Made by a program: the position numbers and the translations under genes
Notes under the pieces: model-generated
Databases searched by the model: none
Told to the model about the DNA's origin: nothing
Seen by the model: only the letters and a program-made list of their open reading frames with translations
Source: Microaerobacter geothermalis
GTDB taxonomy: Bacteria; Bacillota; Bacilli; DSM-22679
Direction: 5' to 3'
Assembly (NCBI RefSeq): GCF_021608135.1
Contig: NZ_JAKIHL010000006.1
Coordinates: 30,961-94,960 of the forward strand
Length of the DNA: 64,000 bases
In this document: positions 1-8,472 of the stretch, one piece after another
Layout: each line of letters opens with the position of its first letter
How positions within the stretch are numbered: position 1 is the stretch's first letter

Positions 1-2
1 AA

Positions 3-155
3 GTACATGAGATGAAAATGCAAAACAGCGGATTTCTCAGCAAACTGCTAAAAAAATCCCCGCAAAGCCTTCAGGAGGGTATCGATCACATGATTCAATC
101 ACTCCTGCCTTTCAGGGAAACAATTATTCAATATCAAAGCAGATTTTTAAATTGA
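3..155 (+). CDS. C-terminal fragment of an unrecognised protein (runs off left edge)
   Basis: An open frame enters from the left edge with codons starting at base 3 and stops at TGA 153-155, giving about 50 residues. The visible tail is basic and amphipathic (KLLKKSPQSLQEG, then SLLPFRETIIQYQSRFLN) with no motif I recognise. It is convergent with the minus-strand CotS-like gene that ends at 173. No terminator hairpin is obvious in the short gap. It could be a chance open frame, since 50 codons is not decisive and the start is not visible. Confidence 0.4.
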   Translation, partial: VHEMKMQNSGFLSKLLKKSPQSLQEGIDHMIQSLLPFRETIIQYQSRFLN

Positions 156-172
156 CATCCATAGTTAGACTA

Positions 173-1153
173 TTAAAGCCTTGAAAACACTCGGTATTTT
201 CCTTTTTCCCATTGGATGGTATTTGAAAGCTGCTCCGGAGTTGTCCGTCCTCCATTGCTTAAACGGGTAAGCAGATGGTAATAAATGGTGGGAAGGGCTA
301 ATCGCTGTATTAATAACCCTTTAAGAGGTTTTGTCAGAGGAAATACTTTCAGATAAGACGATAACCATAACTCAACATCTTTTGGGGAAATGATTCCATG
401 TCTGGCGGTCTTTATAAAAATTTGCTCAACATCCACAGTAGGAAAATTGTAGGTCAAATCATCAAAATCAATCAGATAGGTGTCCCTTCGGGTGAGCAGC
501 ACATTAATATCGGCAAAATCATTATGGGCGATATAGCGCCCCTTGCTTTCCTCCTGTAAGTCTCCGCCCTTCATAAATTCCTGCAATTTGTCTATCCCTG
601 CTTTCGTTCTTTCCACCATCCAGGAATGATGCTCTTTAATTAACTTCCTTACCGATGGGGGCTGATTCCTCATTTTTTCGTTTAACTGCACCAGCTCATT
701 TAACATCCTCTGTTCCTGGTTTGTATTTAAACGATATCTCTCTAATTCCAAATCCGGCGAAGACGGTATAAATCCCTTTCCTCTTTTGTGAAAATTTGCC
801 AAAGATTCCATACATCTAATGACATGTTCCTTTTTGTTCAGTTTAAGGGGATAACTCCCTGATATCCATTCAAACAAAACATAAACGGTTCCCTTCTGAC
901 CTAATGAATAGAAAAGACCCTCCTTATTTCTTATCAGCCTGGGAATTTTAACCCCATTGTTGATTAAATATTCCTGTCCTTCAAAGGAAAATTGATAGGT
1001 TTCAAAGGGATTATTGTATCTTTTAAAACAAAAGGGGCCTTTATTGGTTTGGACATACCAGACTTTTCTTTTTCCCCTTTGCCTTAACAATTGGTACTTA
1101 AGGGGCTTTAGCTCATAATGACGTTTCAATATTTCAGCATCCCTGTTTTCCAT
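173..1153 (-). CDS. CotS-family spore coat protein (kinase-like fold)
   Basis: This 326-residue protein belongs to the CotS/YutH group of spore-coat proteins, which share the aminoglycoside-phosphotransferase/choline-kinase fold. Visible are a phosphotransferase-style loop (AHND at 209-212, then N217) and a DFDD metal-binding-like motif near 229-232, so the catalytic Asp and Mg-binding residues look intact. Length fits the family (about 320-350). The ATG at 1153 follows a GAGGTG Shine-Dalgarno at good spacing. It lies 9 bp downstream of a paralogue, so the two are probably co-transcribed. Coat location is inferred from the family. Whether it phosphorylates a sugar or a small molecule is unknown. 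Confidence 0.82.
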   Translation of the reverse strand: MENRDAEILKRHYELKPLKYQLLRQRGKRKVWYVQTNKGPFCFKRYNNPFETYQFSFEGQEYLINNGVKIPRLIRNKEGLFYSLGQKGTVYVLFEWISGSYPLKLNKKEHVIRCMESLANFHKRGKGFIPSSPDLELERYRLNTNQEQRMLNELVQLNEKMRNQPPSVRKLIKEHHSWMVERTKAGIDKLQEFMKGGDLQEESKGRYIAHNDFADINVLLTRRDTYLIDFDDLTYNFPTVDVEQIFIKTARHGIISPKDVELWLSSYLKVFPLTKPLKGLLIQRLALPTIYYHLLTRLSNGGRTTPEQLSNTIQWEKGKYRVFSRL

Positions 1154-1162
1154 CTTTTCACC

Positions 1163-2161
1163 TCAATATCGGATATTCTCCAATACGTTCTGTTTTTGCT
1201 TCTCAAATTGGATGATCTTTTCCAATGTTCGAGGAGAAACAGATTCCCCTTTACCAATCATTGTTCTTAACACCCTAAACAGATGAGAGGGAATCATCAT
1301 TTCGATCACCATAACCTTTTTTAATTCAGTGGATAAAGGATTTTCCTGTTCATAATAGGAAACAATTTCCTTAAAAAGGTTTTCATTTATGCCGTGCTTT
1401 CTAAAGCCCTTTATAATCATTTTCTGCAGTTCTCTAATCGGCAAATTATACGCCATACCATCCAGATCAATGACATACCCTTTATTGCCAACCATTAGAG
1501 CATTAGGCTCACCAAAATCTTCATGGGTCAAATTTCTCTTTTCTCGGGCTTTCTTCAGCAGCTTATCATAACCCACTTCTTCCAGTTTTTTAATGGCTAC
1601 TTCTAATATACGAAGGGAGGAAGGCAGATAATTGCCAACTGCCTTTTTACATTCCTCACTCAACCCCTTTACTTCTTCAACCATTGCTCCCACATCTTGA
1701 TATAAACTTTGGTAGCTTCTTATTCCTTTACCTAACCGCCATTTCTCTTCACATTGAACCGGAGGGACATATCCTTCCGATGTCTTATGAAATAACGCAA
1801 GGCCCCTTATTGTCTCCCTGAATTCAAGTTTGTTTTGAAAATTTGGATTGCGGGAATTACGGAACCAGTTATATGCTGTATACACACGTTCACCGACTTG
1901 AACATAAGGTATATTCTTTTTCGATTTAAGAACCCTGGGCACTCTCGCACCTTTATCTAATACGTACATTTGTCCGTAAATAGAGAACAAGAGTTTTTCA
2001 AGGGGGTAGTGAGAACGTTTTAAAGCGATATCTCCCTGATTTGTTGATACTTTCCATAGTATTTTCCGGCTTCCTTCCCCTTGAATCACACGAATATGCT
2101 TCATATTATAGGGAAAATGCTCAAATACTTTTTTCCCTTCTTCCAAAAGATGGTTGTTCAT
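1163..2161 (-). CDS. CotS-family spore coat protein (kinase-like fold), second copy
   Basis: This is a 332-residue paralogue of the next gene, with the same N-lobe/C-lobe layout. The catalytic loop reads HEDFGEPN (213-220): the usual HND has become HED, but the later Asn is kept. The DFG-like element is IDLDG at 231-235. Family membership suggests assembly into the spore coat late in sporulation. The ATG at 2161 follows AGGGAG. A 74-bp repeat element (2191-2264) separates it from the upstream glycosyltransferase gene. The HED variant may still be active because the Asp base is present. Confidence 0.8.
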   Translation of the reverse strand: MNNHLLEEGKKVFEHFPYNMKHIRVIQGEGSRKILWKVSTNQGDIALKRSHYPLEKLLFSIYGQMYVLDKGARVPRVLKSKKNIPYVQVGERVYTAYNWFRNSRNPNFQNKLEFRETIRGLALFHKTSEGYVPPVQCEEKWRLGKGIRSYQSLYQDVGAMVEEVKGLSEECKKAVGNYLPSSLRILEVAIKKLEEVGYDKLLKKAREKRNLTHEDFGEPNALMVGNKGYVIDLDGMAYNLPIRELQKMIIKGFRKHGINENLFKEIVSYYEQENPLSTELKKVMVIEMMIPSHLFRVLRTMIGKGESVSPRTLEKIIQFEKQKQNVLENIRY

Positions 2162-2190
2162 ATGGAGTCAACTCCCTTTCAACTAAAAGT

Positions 2191-2264
2191 GGAACTAAAC
2201 ATGCATAATCCGAAGGATGTCAAATTGATATGAAAAAGTATTTTCAAATCAAAGATTTAGTTCC
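2191..2264. repeat. Mini palindromic element (arm-only copy)
   Basis: This 74-bp unit starts GGAACTAAAC and ends TTTAGTTCC, a perfect 9-bp terminal inverted repeat. Inside are two small hairpins: ATCCGAAGGAT, and a TTGATATGAAAA...TTTTCAAATCAA stem. The same interior occurs as the arm of the larger copies at 5460, 24985 and 59581. Its right tip supplies the stop codon of the gene ending at 2257. Confidence 0.8.
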
Positions 2265-3777
2265 GTTCAAATTGCTTAATCCTATTACCTGACTGATAAA
2301 ATGTAATCTTTTTTTCCTGTTTGTTTATGGTGAAAGTCCCACAGATGTCCCACCTATGCAAAGCTTGAAAAATGATGGGGAGAATAATCGTCCAGTAAGG
2401 TTTTTTCTTATTTCGTCCGATGCGATAAATATTGTAGTAAGCTCCTGGGATATAAGAGAACTTGTATGTTTCTATAAGTCTGAGGAGAATGGCAAAATCT
2501 TCATAAAGCCTTCCTTCGGAAGGATAATCCGTTGGCCAACCTCCTATTTTTCTTACTGCTTCGGCTCGTAAGAATCTAGGTCCATGGGGCCGAAGTTGTG
2601 ACAAAAAGAAAAGGCGGTCTTTTATGGGATAGCCCTTGCTTAGTCCAGAGTACCGAAGGGGGACAAACTGCCCTTTCCGAAAAACCCTTCGGTCCCCATA
2701 CAAATAAGCCACTTCAGGTTCTGTTTCTTCCATAATGGAGACATATACTTCTACGCATTCCGGATCCAGCCAGTCATCACCATCCACTTCCAGCAGATAT
2801 TTCCCTTCAGCCAATTGCAGCCCCTCGTTCATTGATTTTCCTTTTCCCACATTTTCTGCACGGCTGATATAACACACTTTTTTTCCGCAACTCCTGATAA
2901 ATTGTGTAATAATTTGATCCGTCCCATCAGTGGAACCGTCATTGATCAGGATAATCTCCATGTTCCTATAAGTTTGCAGTTCCAGACTTTCCAACATTCT
3001 GTACAGATTCTCTTCTTCGTTATAAACGGAAGAAAGAACAGACACTTTAGGCATTGTACTGATTTCCGAATCATTTTTTCTTGGATGAATAACGTAGTAT
3101 TGGTTGTTAAAGGAAAATGAATGAAGCAAACCATATTTTTTAAGAAACCTTGCCAATCCTGTTTTCTTTAAAGGCCATATTGCTTCCCATTGCATGCTGC
3201 TGTCATAGAATTGTTTGTGACACAGCATCACCGGAAGTAATTCCATTTTTACATTTTTGGGGACAGATAGAAGAGATTCTACAATAAACGACTTGAGATT
3301 GATCTTTTCCAATATAGTTTTTCGCCATAGGATGAGCGACAGAGGGGACCATTCATTCAAAATTTTTATCCTTTGTTTTAGCCAATCTTCTACACCGACA
3401 CGTTCCCATCCTTCGGTCACATAAGGAAAAGGAAATCCCGAAGAAATCAAGAGATCGCTCTGATTCATCCTTATCGTTTCAAGCAATGAAGAGAAGGCAT
3501 AAGGATATATTTCCACAGAGGGTGATAGCAGGAGGATATATTCACCTCTGGAAAGGTGGATTAATGCTTTCTTCCAATCGCTACGGCCGCTTTCGGACTG
3601 AACAGGATACCAGAAGATTCTCTTATCTGAAGTCTCAAAATCCCCCTTCTTTACCGAATCACTGAAAATAAACATTTCCCAATCTTGAAACGACTGTTGC
3701 AGAACACTTGATATAAAGTAATCAAAAGGTTTATTTTTCTTATCCACGAACAAACCGATTGTGATGGATGGAAACAT
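2257..3777 (-). CDS. Tandem-domain family 2 glycosyltransferase
   Basis: This 506-residue protein has two GT-A-like halves. Residues 1 to about 230 are a diverged GT2-like domain (FPSITIGLFVD start, SRGEYILLLSPS around 77-86). Residues from about 243 are a canonical GT2 domain: VSVLSSVYNEEEN, INDGSTDGT, NVGKGKSMNEG, and the metal/UDP-sugar motif DGDDW. I chose ATG 3777 over an upstream codon at 3822. The former follows GGGTGA and leaves a 5-bp gap after the upstream deacetylase gene, while the latter would overlap it. The last codons lie inside a repeat element. It probably transfers sugar in synthesis of a surface or spore glycan; the substrate is unknown. Confidence 0.82.
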   Translation of the reverse strand: MFPSITIGLFVDKKNKPFDYFISSVLQQSFQDWEMFIFSDSVKKGDFETSDKRIFWYPVQSESGRSDWKKALIHLSRGEYILLLSPSVEIYPYAFSSLLETIRMNQSDLLISSGFPFPYVTEGWERVGVEDWLKQRIKILNEWSPLSLILWRKTILEKINLKSFIVESLLSVPKNVKMELLPVMLCHKQFYDSSMQWEAIWPLKKTGLARFLKKYGLLHSFSFNNQYYVIHPRKNDSEISTMPKVSVLSSVYNEEENLYRMLESLELQTYRNMEIILINDGSTDGTDQIITQFIRSCGKKVCYISRAENVGKGKSMNEGLQLAEGKYLLEVDGDDWLDPECVEVYVSIMEETEPEVAYLYGDRRVFRKGQFVPLRYSGLSKGYPIKDRLFFLSQLRPHGPRFLRAEAVRKIGGWPTDYPSEGRLYEDFAILLRLIETYKFSYIPGAYYNIYRIGRNKKKPYWTIILPIIFQALHRWDICGTFTINKQEKKITFYQSGNRIKQFERN

Positions 3778-3782
3778 TGTAA

Positions 3783-4484
3783 TCACCCATGTAAACGAAC
3801 AATTTGAAAAGCCTCTGCGCAATATTCGTAAATGTTTTGCCCCCTAAATTGGGCCTTAACCGTTTGCGAATGCGGATGAACTGGGTGCCGTTCCTTTCCC
3901 AGTTGGGTTTTGTAGGCACTTAATGCCTTCTTCTTTCTATCCATTTCCTCGTTAGTGAGAGGAACATATAGATTAGGCTGGAACATCAGCTCTCCATCGG
4001 TTTCATAAACAATGACTGAGCCATTCCAAAAATAGGGCCTAGCCACGGTCATCCCCACTTCATGAAGAATGACATGATCCTGATGTTTGGTTAGAGACGG
4101 AATATACATTATAGTGGGTTTAAAGTCGCGGATATGTTCCTCTATTTTGGTAACCAATCTTATCTTTGGCAATATATCCAGTTGGCTGTGGTATTGAATC
4201 ATTTCTGAATCATCCACAAAAAGAAAATGGAAATCAGTAATCCCAAGAATCCTGAAAGCTTCCTGCATTTCTTTGATTCTCTCCTTACCGCTGTATACCT
4301 TGTATTCTTCATTTTCTTTTTGGTATTTGATGTATTGTCCCATCACAAATGAGGCAATAAGTATCCTGACCTGGCTGTTGTACTTGATATATTTTTGGAT
4401 TACTCCTCCGCATCCAATGGTTTCATCATCGGCATGGGGAGCCAAAATTAACACCCGCTGACTTTCATAATTGAAACTGTTCAA
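3783..4484 (-). CDS. PIG-L/LmbE-family N-acetyl-sugar deacetylase
   Basis: The Zn-binding signature of the LmbE/PIG-L fold is visible as APHADDE (about residues 15-21, the usual AHPDDE) and HQDH about 115 residues later. The family removes acetyl groups from N-acetylglucosamine-type substrates. The longest frame reaches a GTG at 4511, but that has no Shine-Dalgarno. A TTG at 4482-4484 follows GGGAGTGA at 8-nt spacing and starts just after the upstream stop, so I prefer it. It is a paralogue in fold, not in role, of bshB1 at 33647. Sitting between a glycosyltransferase and a HipA-like kinase, it probably modifies a glycan precursor. Confidence 0.78.
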   Translation of the reverse strand: MNSFNYESQRVLILAPHADDETIGCGGVIQKYIKYNSQVRILIASFVMGQYIKYQKENEEYKVYSGKERIKEMQEAFRILGITDFHFLFVDDSEMIQYHSQLDILPKIRLVTKIEEHIRDFKPTIMYIPSLTKHQDHVILHEVGMTVARPYFWNGSVIVYETDGELMFQPNLYVPLTNEEMDRKKKALSAYKTQLGKERHPVHPHSQTVKAQFRGQNIYEYCAEAFQIVRLHG

Positions 4485-4489
4485 TGATA

Positions 4490-5260
4490 TCACTCCCGCC
4501 TTTTCACCCACTCGCTAATCATGAATGACAACTTCTTTTGACGATGAATAAGGAGATTATAAATCAGTAATCTTTCTGACTCAGTTACAAATTGCTTGGG
4601 CACATCATGGATGATTTTTCTGATCGATAAGGAAGAAATACTTTCAATTCTTTGGATGCAGCGTCTTACATATCCGAGATTTTGCCGAACAAGGGGTCCC
4701 ACACCGCTGGGAGGTCTGTAATATCGATGAATCTGATCCCAATAGGGTTCGTTGTATTTGTGCTTCTCCCACTTTAAATTGGCGTCATGAAGACAATGAT
4801 TATGGTCAATCAAATAGATTTGGTACTTGGGGTGGGTTTCGTCTTTGTAAACAATCATATTTTTGTTTGTTCCTCTGTCGGTATTACAAGTCCACACATC
4901 AAACACAAACATGTTAATCAGATGCTTGGGGGATTTAAAATACTTGGGAATATTTTCGTAAACATGATTCGGCAATTGGTCCCATCGGGTAAGAAATGGA
5001 ACATTTTTGACGATGGATACGACTCCCTCCATGCCGTTTACGGTTGCATATTCCAATTTGTGCATCGGTAATTTGACCAATTCTCCCAGTTTTACCGCAA
5101 TCATTTCATTGGCAACCATAGGACCAGCGTAAGGAATGTTATGTCTCTTCAGGAATTTGAAATAGCCATGTTCAGTAACTCCATCTTTTTCTCTTTTTAC
5201 TCTCCAAACATACCCTTGATACTTCTGGGAATATTCCTCTACAAATATCCAGTTGGACAT
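4490..5260 (-). CDS. HipA-like kinase family protein
   Basis: The 256-residue product carries a HipA/PI3-4-kinase-type active site: FDVWTCNTDRGTNKN at about 120-134 (catalytic Asp plus metal-binding Asn) followed by YLIDHNH at 149-155 (DFG-equivalent). The N-terminal part (FKFLKRH, VANEMIA) resembles the nucleotide-binding lobe. This matches the small stand-alone HipA-like kinases of Bacillales (the group called HipA_2 in Pfam), with no HipB partner nearby. The ATG at 5260 follows GAGGAG. It is first in a minus-strand run with the deacetylase, the GT2 and two CotS-like genes. Sporulation or glycan phosphorylation is an inference from context; toxin function is unlikely. Confidence 0.68.
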   Translation of the reverse strand: MSNWIFVEEYSQKYQGYVWRVKREKDGVTEHGYFKFLKRHNIPYAGPMVANEMIAVKLGELVKLPMHKLEYATVNGMEGVVSIVKNVPFLTRWDQLPNHVYENIPKYFKSPKHLINMFVFDVWTCNTDRGTNKNMIVYKDETHPKYQIYLIDHNHCLHDANLKWEKHKYNEPYWDQIHRYYRPPSGVGPLVRQNLGYVRRCIQRIESISSLSIRKIIHDVPKQFVTESERLLIYNLLIHRQKKLSFMISEWVKRRE

Positions 5261-5459
5261 TTCTTTCTCTCCTCATTATAGAAGTCAGTTTATTCTATAT
5301 AGGTTTAAAACTAAAGATTTACTATAACTTATGAAAACCATGGATAAAAGGCACGGCATTTGTCATGGCTTAAATACACTCACACTTTTTATTTAAAAAT
5401 GGGCTATCAACCCATCACTTTTTAACGTTGAGTGACTATAGTAGATTAAAACAAGTGTA

Positions 5460-5726
5460 TATAGACTGAACTAAACATACATGACCCGCATGGTCACAAA
5501 TTGATATGAAAAGGTATTTTCATATCAAAGAATTTACCGAGGACATCCGTCCAGGTCGTACTAAGTGGAGAGGCTAGAGAACGGGCATTAGCCCTCAAAC
5601 TGACTCCACCTTTGAAATACCCAGATGTTTTTTGAGGGCTCCGTTCTTTAGCCTCGAAGCTGACTTTTATCCTTCTTGCTAGAACTCGACCAACGGACGT
5701 GTGAATCTTTAGTTCCACATCTATAG
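5460..5726. mobile_element. Palindromic MITE-like element, one-arm copy
   Basis: The copy begins at TATAGACTGAACTAAAC and ends TTTAGTTCC-ACATCTATAG. The left 65 bp are the arm, with a GACC...GGTCA hairpin and a TTGATATGAAAA...TTTTCATATCAA hairpin. The core pairs CCCTCAAA with TTTGAGGG and GAACGGG with CCGTTCTT. It is the reverse orientation of the copy at 59581. The rest of the 495-bp gene-free stretch (5261-5459) holds only a weak hairpin (ATGGG...CCCAT near 5400). Confidence 0.85.
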
Positions 5727-5755
5727 TTTTCAAGACAGAAAGGAAGGGAAAATTC

Positions 5756-6940
5756 TTGTCAAAGGATTACATCTCGGTTTCTTCCGGAAATAATGAAATT
5801 GTAAACCTGCCGGAAAGCAAAGACGATCACTTTTATGTTGGGTCATCGGTAACCCTGTCAAAAAACTCCAAAATTAAATCCTTTCATATCCACATTGAGG
5901 ATCATGTGAACATCGGGAAACATGTGGAAATTGAATGTGAAGAGCTATTCTTGGGTAAAGACGTGTTCATCGGAGATCATAACAAGATAAGAGGAAAGAG
6001 AATATCCATTGGAAAGCATAGCAACATCTTGGAGAATAACCACATTACTGTTGCCGAAGAGTTTCAACTTGGAGATTGTTCAACCTTTGGTAGAGGATGT
6101 CAAGTTGTTTGTCGCAAATTACAAATCGGCCGTTTTTATTATGGAGGAAACGAAATAGATTTTGGCGGAGGAGGAACCCTTAATCCCAATTCCATTTTTA
6201 TCATGGGCGACTATGGTTTTTTGGGAAACCGGTGCATTGTAAATACTTCAGACAGAATTACCATCGGCGATGATGTAGGGATTGGAGCAGAAGTGATGCT
6301 TTGGACCCATGGGGCCTACTTATCCATACTTGACGGATTTCCTGCTGATTTTGCGCCGCTTCAAATCGGTTCTCATGTATGGATACCGGCTAGAAGTGTC
6401 ATCTTGCCCGGAGTAACCATTGGGTCCAATGTAGTCATCAGTATCGGCTCTGTGGTAAACCGAGATATCCCCACAGGTGTTATGGCAGGCGGCATTCCTG
6501 CCAAGGTGATAAGGGAACATTATTATCCCAAGGCGCTCTCCCCGGAAAAAAAAGACATTTTACTAAGACAAGTATTGCATGACTATATCCCGTTATTGGA
6601 ATATAAGGAATTACTGCCTCAGGTTGTTGAAGAATCAGATCAACTCATTCATATCAATGTAAAAAATTCCCATCAACTTCTTTACGCTCCGAAAGGGGAA
6701 TCATTGAAATGCAAGCTGGAACCAAACAGAAAACCTCTCATTATCACTTTTCATCCTCATGAAACATACCCCTTAAACAGCACTCTGTTCAACCTTTCTA
6801 CCTTTGAAATCACAGGTGAAATGGATGACGTTGCAGAGGATTTAAGGGATTATCTGCGAAGACGGGGAATCAAGTTTTACACCGATCAAAAATTCACCTC
6901 CATCATCCCCCCGCCATTCAAAAATCATCTGAAAAAATAG
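5756..6940 (+). CDS. Left-handed beta-helix (hexapeptide-repeat) acyltransferase
   Basis: The 394-residue protein has hexapeptide-repeat turns over about residues 20-260 and a typical end of an O-acetyltransferase helix: WTHGAY (candidate catalytic His), WIPARSVILPGVTIG, and AGGIPAKVIRE. The C-terminal ~130 residues are not helix-like and I do not recognise them. The start is TTG at 5756, supported by AGGAAGG at 8 nt; no ATG fits. It is transcribed divergently from the kinase/CotS run, directly after a repeat element whose CTATAG tip is 30 bp upstream. It probably acetylates a sugar in the same surface-glycan pathway. Confidence 0.78.
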   Translation: MSKDYISVSSGNNEIVNLPESKDDHFYVGSSVTLSKNSKIKSFHIHIEDHVNIGKHVEIECEELFLGKDVFIGDHNKIRGKRISIGKHSNILENNHITVAEEFQLGDCSTFGRGCQVVCRKLQIGRFYYGGNEIDFGGGGTLNPNSIFIMGDYGFLGNRCIVNTSDRITIGDDVGIGAEVMLWTHGAYLSILDGFPADFAPLQIGSHVWIPARSVILPGVTIGSNVVISIGSVVNRDIPTGVMAGGIPAKVIREHYYPKALSPEKKDILLRQVLHDYIPLLEYKELLPQVVEESDQLIHINVKNSHQLLYAPKGESLKCKLEPNRKPLIITFHPHETYPLNSTLFNLSTFEITGEMDDVAEDLRDYLRRRGIKFYTDQKFTSIIPPPFKNHLKK

Positions 6941-6968
6941 TTGTTCATTTATGACTTTTTCTATTCCC

Positions 6969-6994
6969 TATCATAAGTTCAGCATACTATGATA
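6969..6994 (+). promoter_or_regulatory. Inverted repeat with a sigma-E-like -10 ahead of the 95-residue ORF
   Basis: TATCATA (6969-6975) and TATGATA (6988-6994) form an inverted repeat. CATACTAT (6983-6990) resembles the mother-cell sigma-E -10 consensus CATACA-T, but no convincing -35 is seen. It ends 16 bp before the start codon of the next gene. Confidence 0.25.
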
Positions 6995-7010
6995 ATGGGA
7001 GGGAAATGGA

Positions 7011-7298
7011 ATGAGTCAAAATGGAAATTTAAAAAATATTAAGAAGGAGCCGGATATTCTAAGACTTTTAAGAAATAAAAACCTTGAAATTGTTGCTGCA
7101 GCCCTCCTCATTTCTGGCGAACTAAAAGTGGACAATATCACTTTATCTAGGGAAGGCGAAGTTACATTGGAACTCATAGGCAAATTTAAAAAGGTGGACA
7201 ATAAACAAGTGATGGAATTATACAATTTTCTAAAAAAGAATGGAGATATGACGATGGATGATGTATTTGAAGCATTTAAACGTAGAATGGAAGATTAA
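7011..7298 (+). CDS. Conserved-looking small protein of unknown function
   Basis: This 95-residue, charged, soluble protein has ATG 7011 behind a strong GGGAGGG. The predicted helices (ILRLLRNKNLEIVAAALLISG, with the hydrophobic LLISGELKVDNITL core, and a DNKQVMELYNFLKKN tail) suggest an alpha-helical bundle; there is no signal peptide or membrane segment. I do not recognise the family. It follows the acyltransferase by 70 bp and ends in a terminator shared with the convergent glycosyltransferase gene. Confidence 0.65.
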   Translation: MSQNGNLKNIKKEPDILRLLRNKNLEIVAAALLISGELKVDNITLSREGEVTLELIGKFKKVDNKQVMELYNFLKKNGDMTMDDVFEAFKRRMED

Positions 7299-7335
7299 TC
7301 CAATGACAAATAAAAACATTCTTCCAAAAAAATGA

Positions 7336-7360
7336 AGCCCAGTCTTTTCTGGGCTATTTG
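7336..7360. terminator. Convergent terminator
   Basis: AGCCCAG (7336-7342) pairs with CTGGGCT (7349-7355) around a TCTTTT loop, with A-rich left and T-rich right flanks. It serves the plus-strand 7011 gene and, on the other strand, the glycosyltransferase whose stop codon lies inside the right arm. Confidence 0.7.
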
Positions 7361-8472
7361 TTTGTTAATTTCCGATACAACGCCAAATATTGATCTGCCG
7401 TATTGGACCAGAAATATTTTTTTACAAGTTTTAATCCTGCTTTGCCCCTCGATTTTGCTGAGCTTTGATTTGACAAGAGATGATGAATGGCTTCTGCCAT
7501 TTCCTGAACGTTTTTCGGTTTTATCTTCATCACTACAGAACGTGACATATCTTCAGCAACTCCTACTGCAGTAGTAACAATGACAGGAACGCCATGGGCC
7601 ATGGCTTCTAACACGACCATTCCAAAAGATTCATAATAACTGGGCACAATAACAATACCAGATAGACTGTAAACATTAGATAATTTTCTCTGTTCCATCC
7701 AAGAATGAAAAACAACTCTTTTATCCAAATGATACTTCTTTATTAACCCCTGGATATGACGCCTATATGAAGAGGAACCGTCTCCCACTACATGAAGGAC
7801 TGTCCTCGGATGCTTCCTCACTACTAAGGGAAGGGCCCGAATTACGGTTTCTAACCCCTTAGACCAGGCCAACCGTCCCACATATAACAAGTGATAGAGA
7901 TTAGCATTTTTTCTTCTGGGTATATCAATTTCTGCTATCCCGTTGGGAATAACGGTTACCTTACTTTCCCAAAGTGGATAGTGTTTGAGCAATACTCTTT
8001 TTTCCATGTTGCTTGGACAAACAATGGAATCAGCGGTTTCATATAATTTTTCCTGTTGTTTGACCACCAATAACTGGTCAGGATTTATTCTCCCCTCAGC
8101 CTCTTCACGGCCGATGGAGTGGCTGGTATAAATCAAAGGTACTCTATAATGAGACTTCAAATTCTTTCCCAGCTCCATTCCCTGGACACATTGAATATGA
8201 ATAAGATCTGGGGAAATTTTTTTTAAATATGGGGAAATACTCTCAGGAATCATCTGTCTATTTTGATAAAATCGAGTTATTTTGGGAAAGCGAATCACTT
8301 TAAATTTTCCTTCATGGCTAGACACGTAATCTCCTGACCTTCTTAAGCTCACAACGGTTACCTGTATTCCTTTTTTGACCAACTCCTTTACCAATTGGGT
8401 GGAGACAATGCCCAATCCTCCAACAATATCCGGTTCAAATTCGGAAGTAATCATAAGGATGGACCGCGTCAT
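7354..8472 (-). CDS. Family 4 glycosyltransferase (GT-B)
   Basis: The 372-residue GT-B enzyme starts MTRSILMITSEFEPDIVGGLG, a typical glycine-rich acceptor loop. It carries VGRLAWSKGLETVI, the donor-site region VVGDGSSSYR, and the E-x7-E motif as YYESFGMVVLEAMAHGVPVI. The family transfers nucleotide-activated sugars with retention; the sugar cannot be read from sequence. Its start overlaps the stop of the upstream gene by 4 bp, so the three genes 10204 to 7354 form one translationally coupled unit. It is probably part of the surface-glycan cluster. Confidence 0.85.
   Translation of the reverse strand: MTRSILMITSEFEPDIVGGLGIVSTQLVKELVKKGIQVTVVSLRRSGDYVSSHEGKFKVIRFPKITRFYQNRQMIPESISPYLKKISPDLIHIQCVQGMELGKNLKSHYRVPLIYTSHSIGREEAEGRINPDQLLVVKQQEKLYETADSIVCPSNMEKRVLLKHYPLWESKVTVIPNGIAEIDIPRRKNANLYHLLYVGRLAWSKGLETVIRALPLVVRKHPRTVLHVVGDGSSSYRRHIQGLIKKYHLDKRVVFHSWMEQRKLSNVYSLSGIVIVPSYYESFGMVVLEAMAHGVPVIVTTAVGVAEDMSRSVVMKIKPKNVQEMAEAIHHLLSNQSSAKSRGKAGLKLVKKYFWSNTADQYLALYRKLTNK

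Noticed and set aside
5325..5333. CATAAGTTA as a sigma-K -10 for the HipA-like/CotS run
   Set aside because: It matches CATAnnnTA, but no AC-type -35 is found at the expected distance; such 9-mers are common by chance in AT-rich DNA.
5494..5733. 79-codon minus-strand frame inside the 5460 repeat
   Set aside because: It is read entirely from the palindromic element; a similar stretch (IDVELKIHTS...RV-ARR) is read from the copy at 59581 in a different host frame. It has no ribosome-binding site and is best seen as a spurious repeat-borne ORF.
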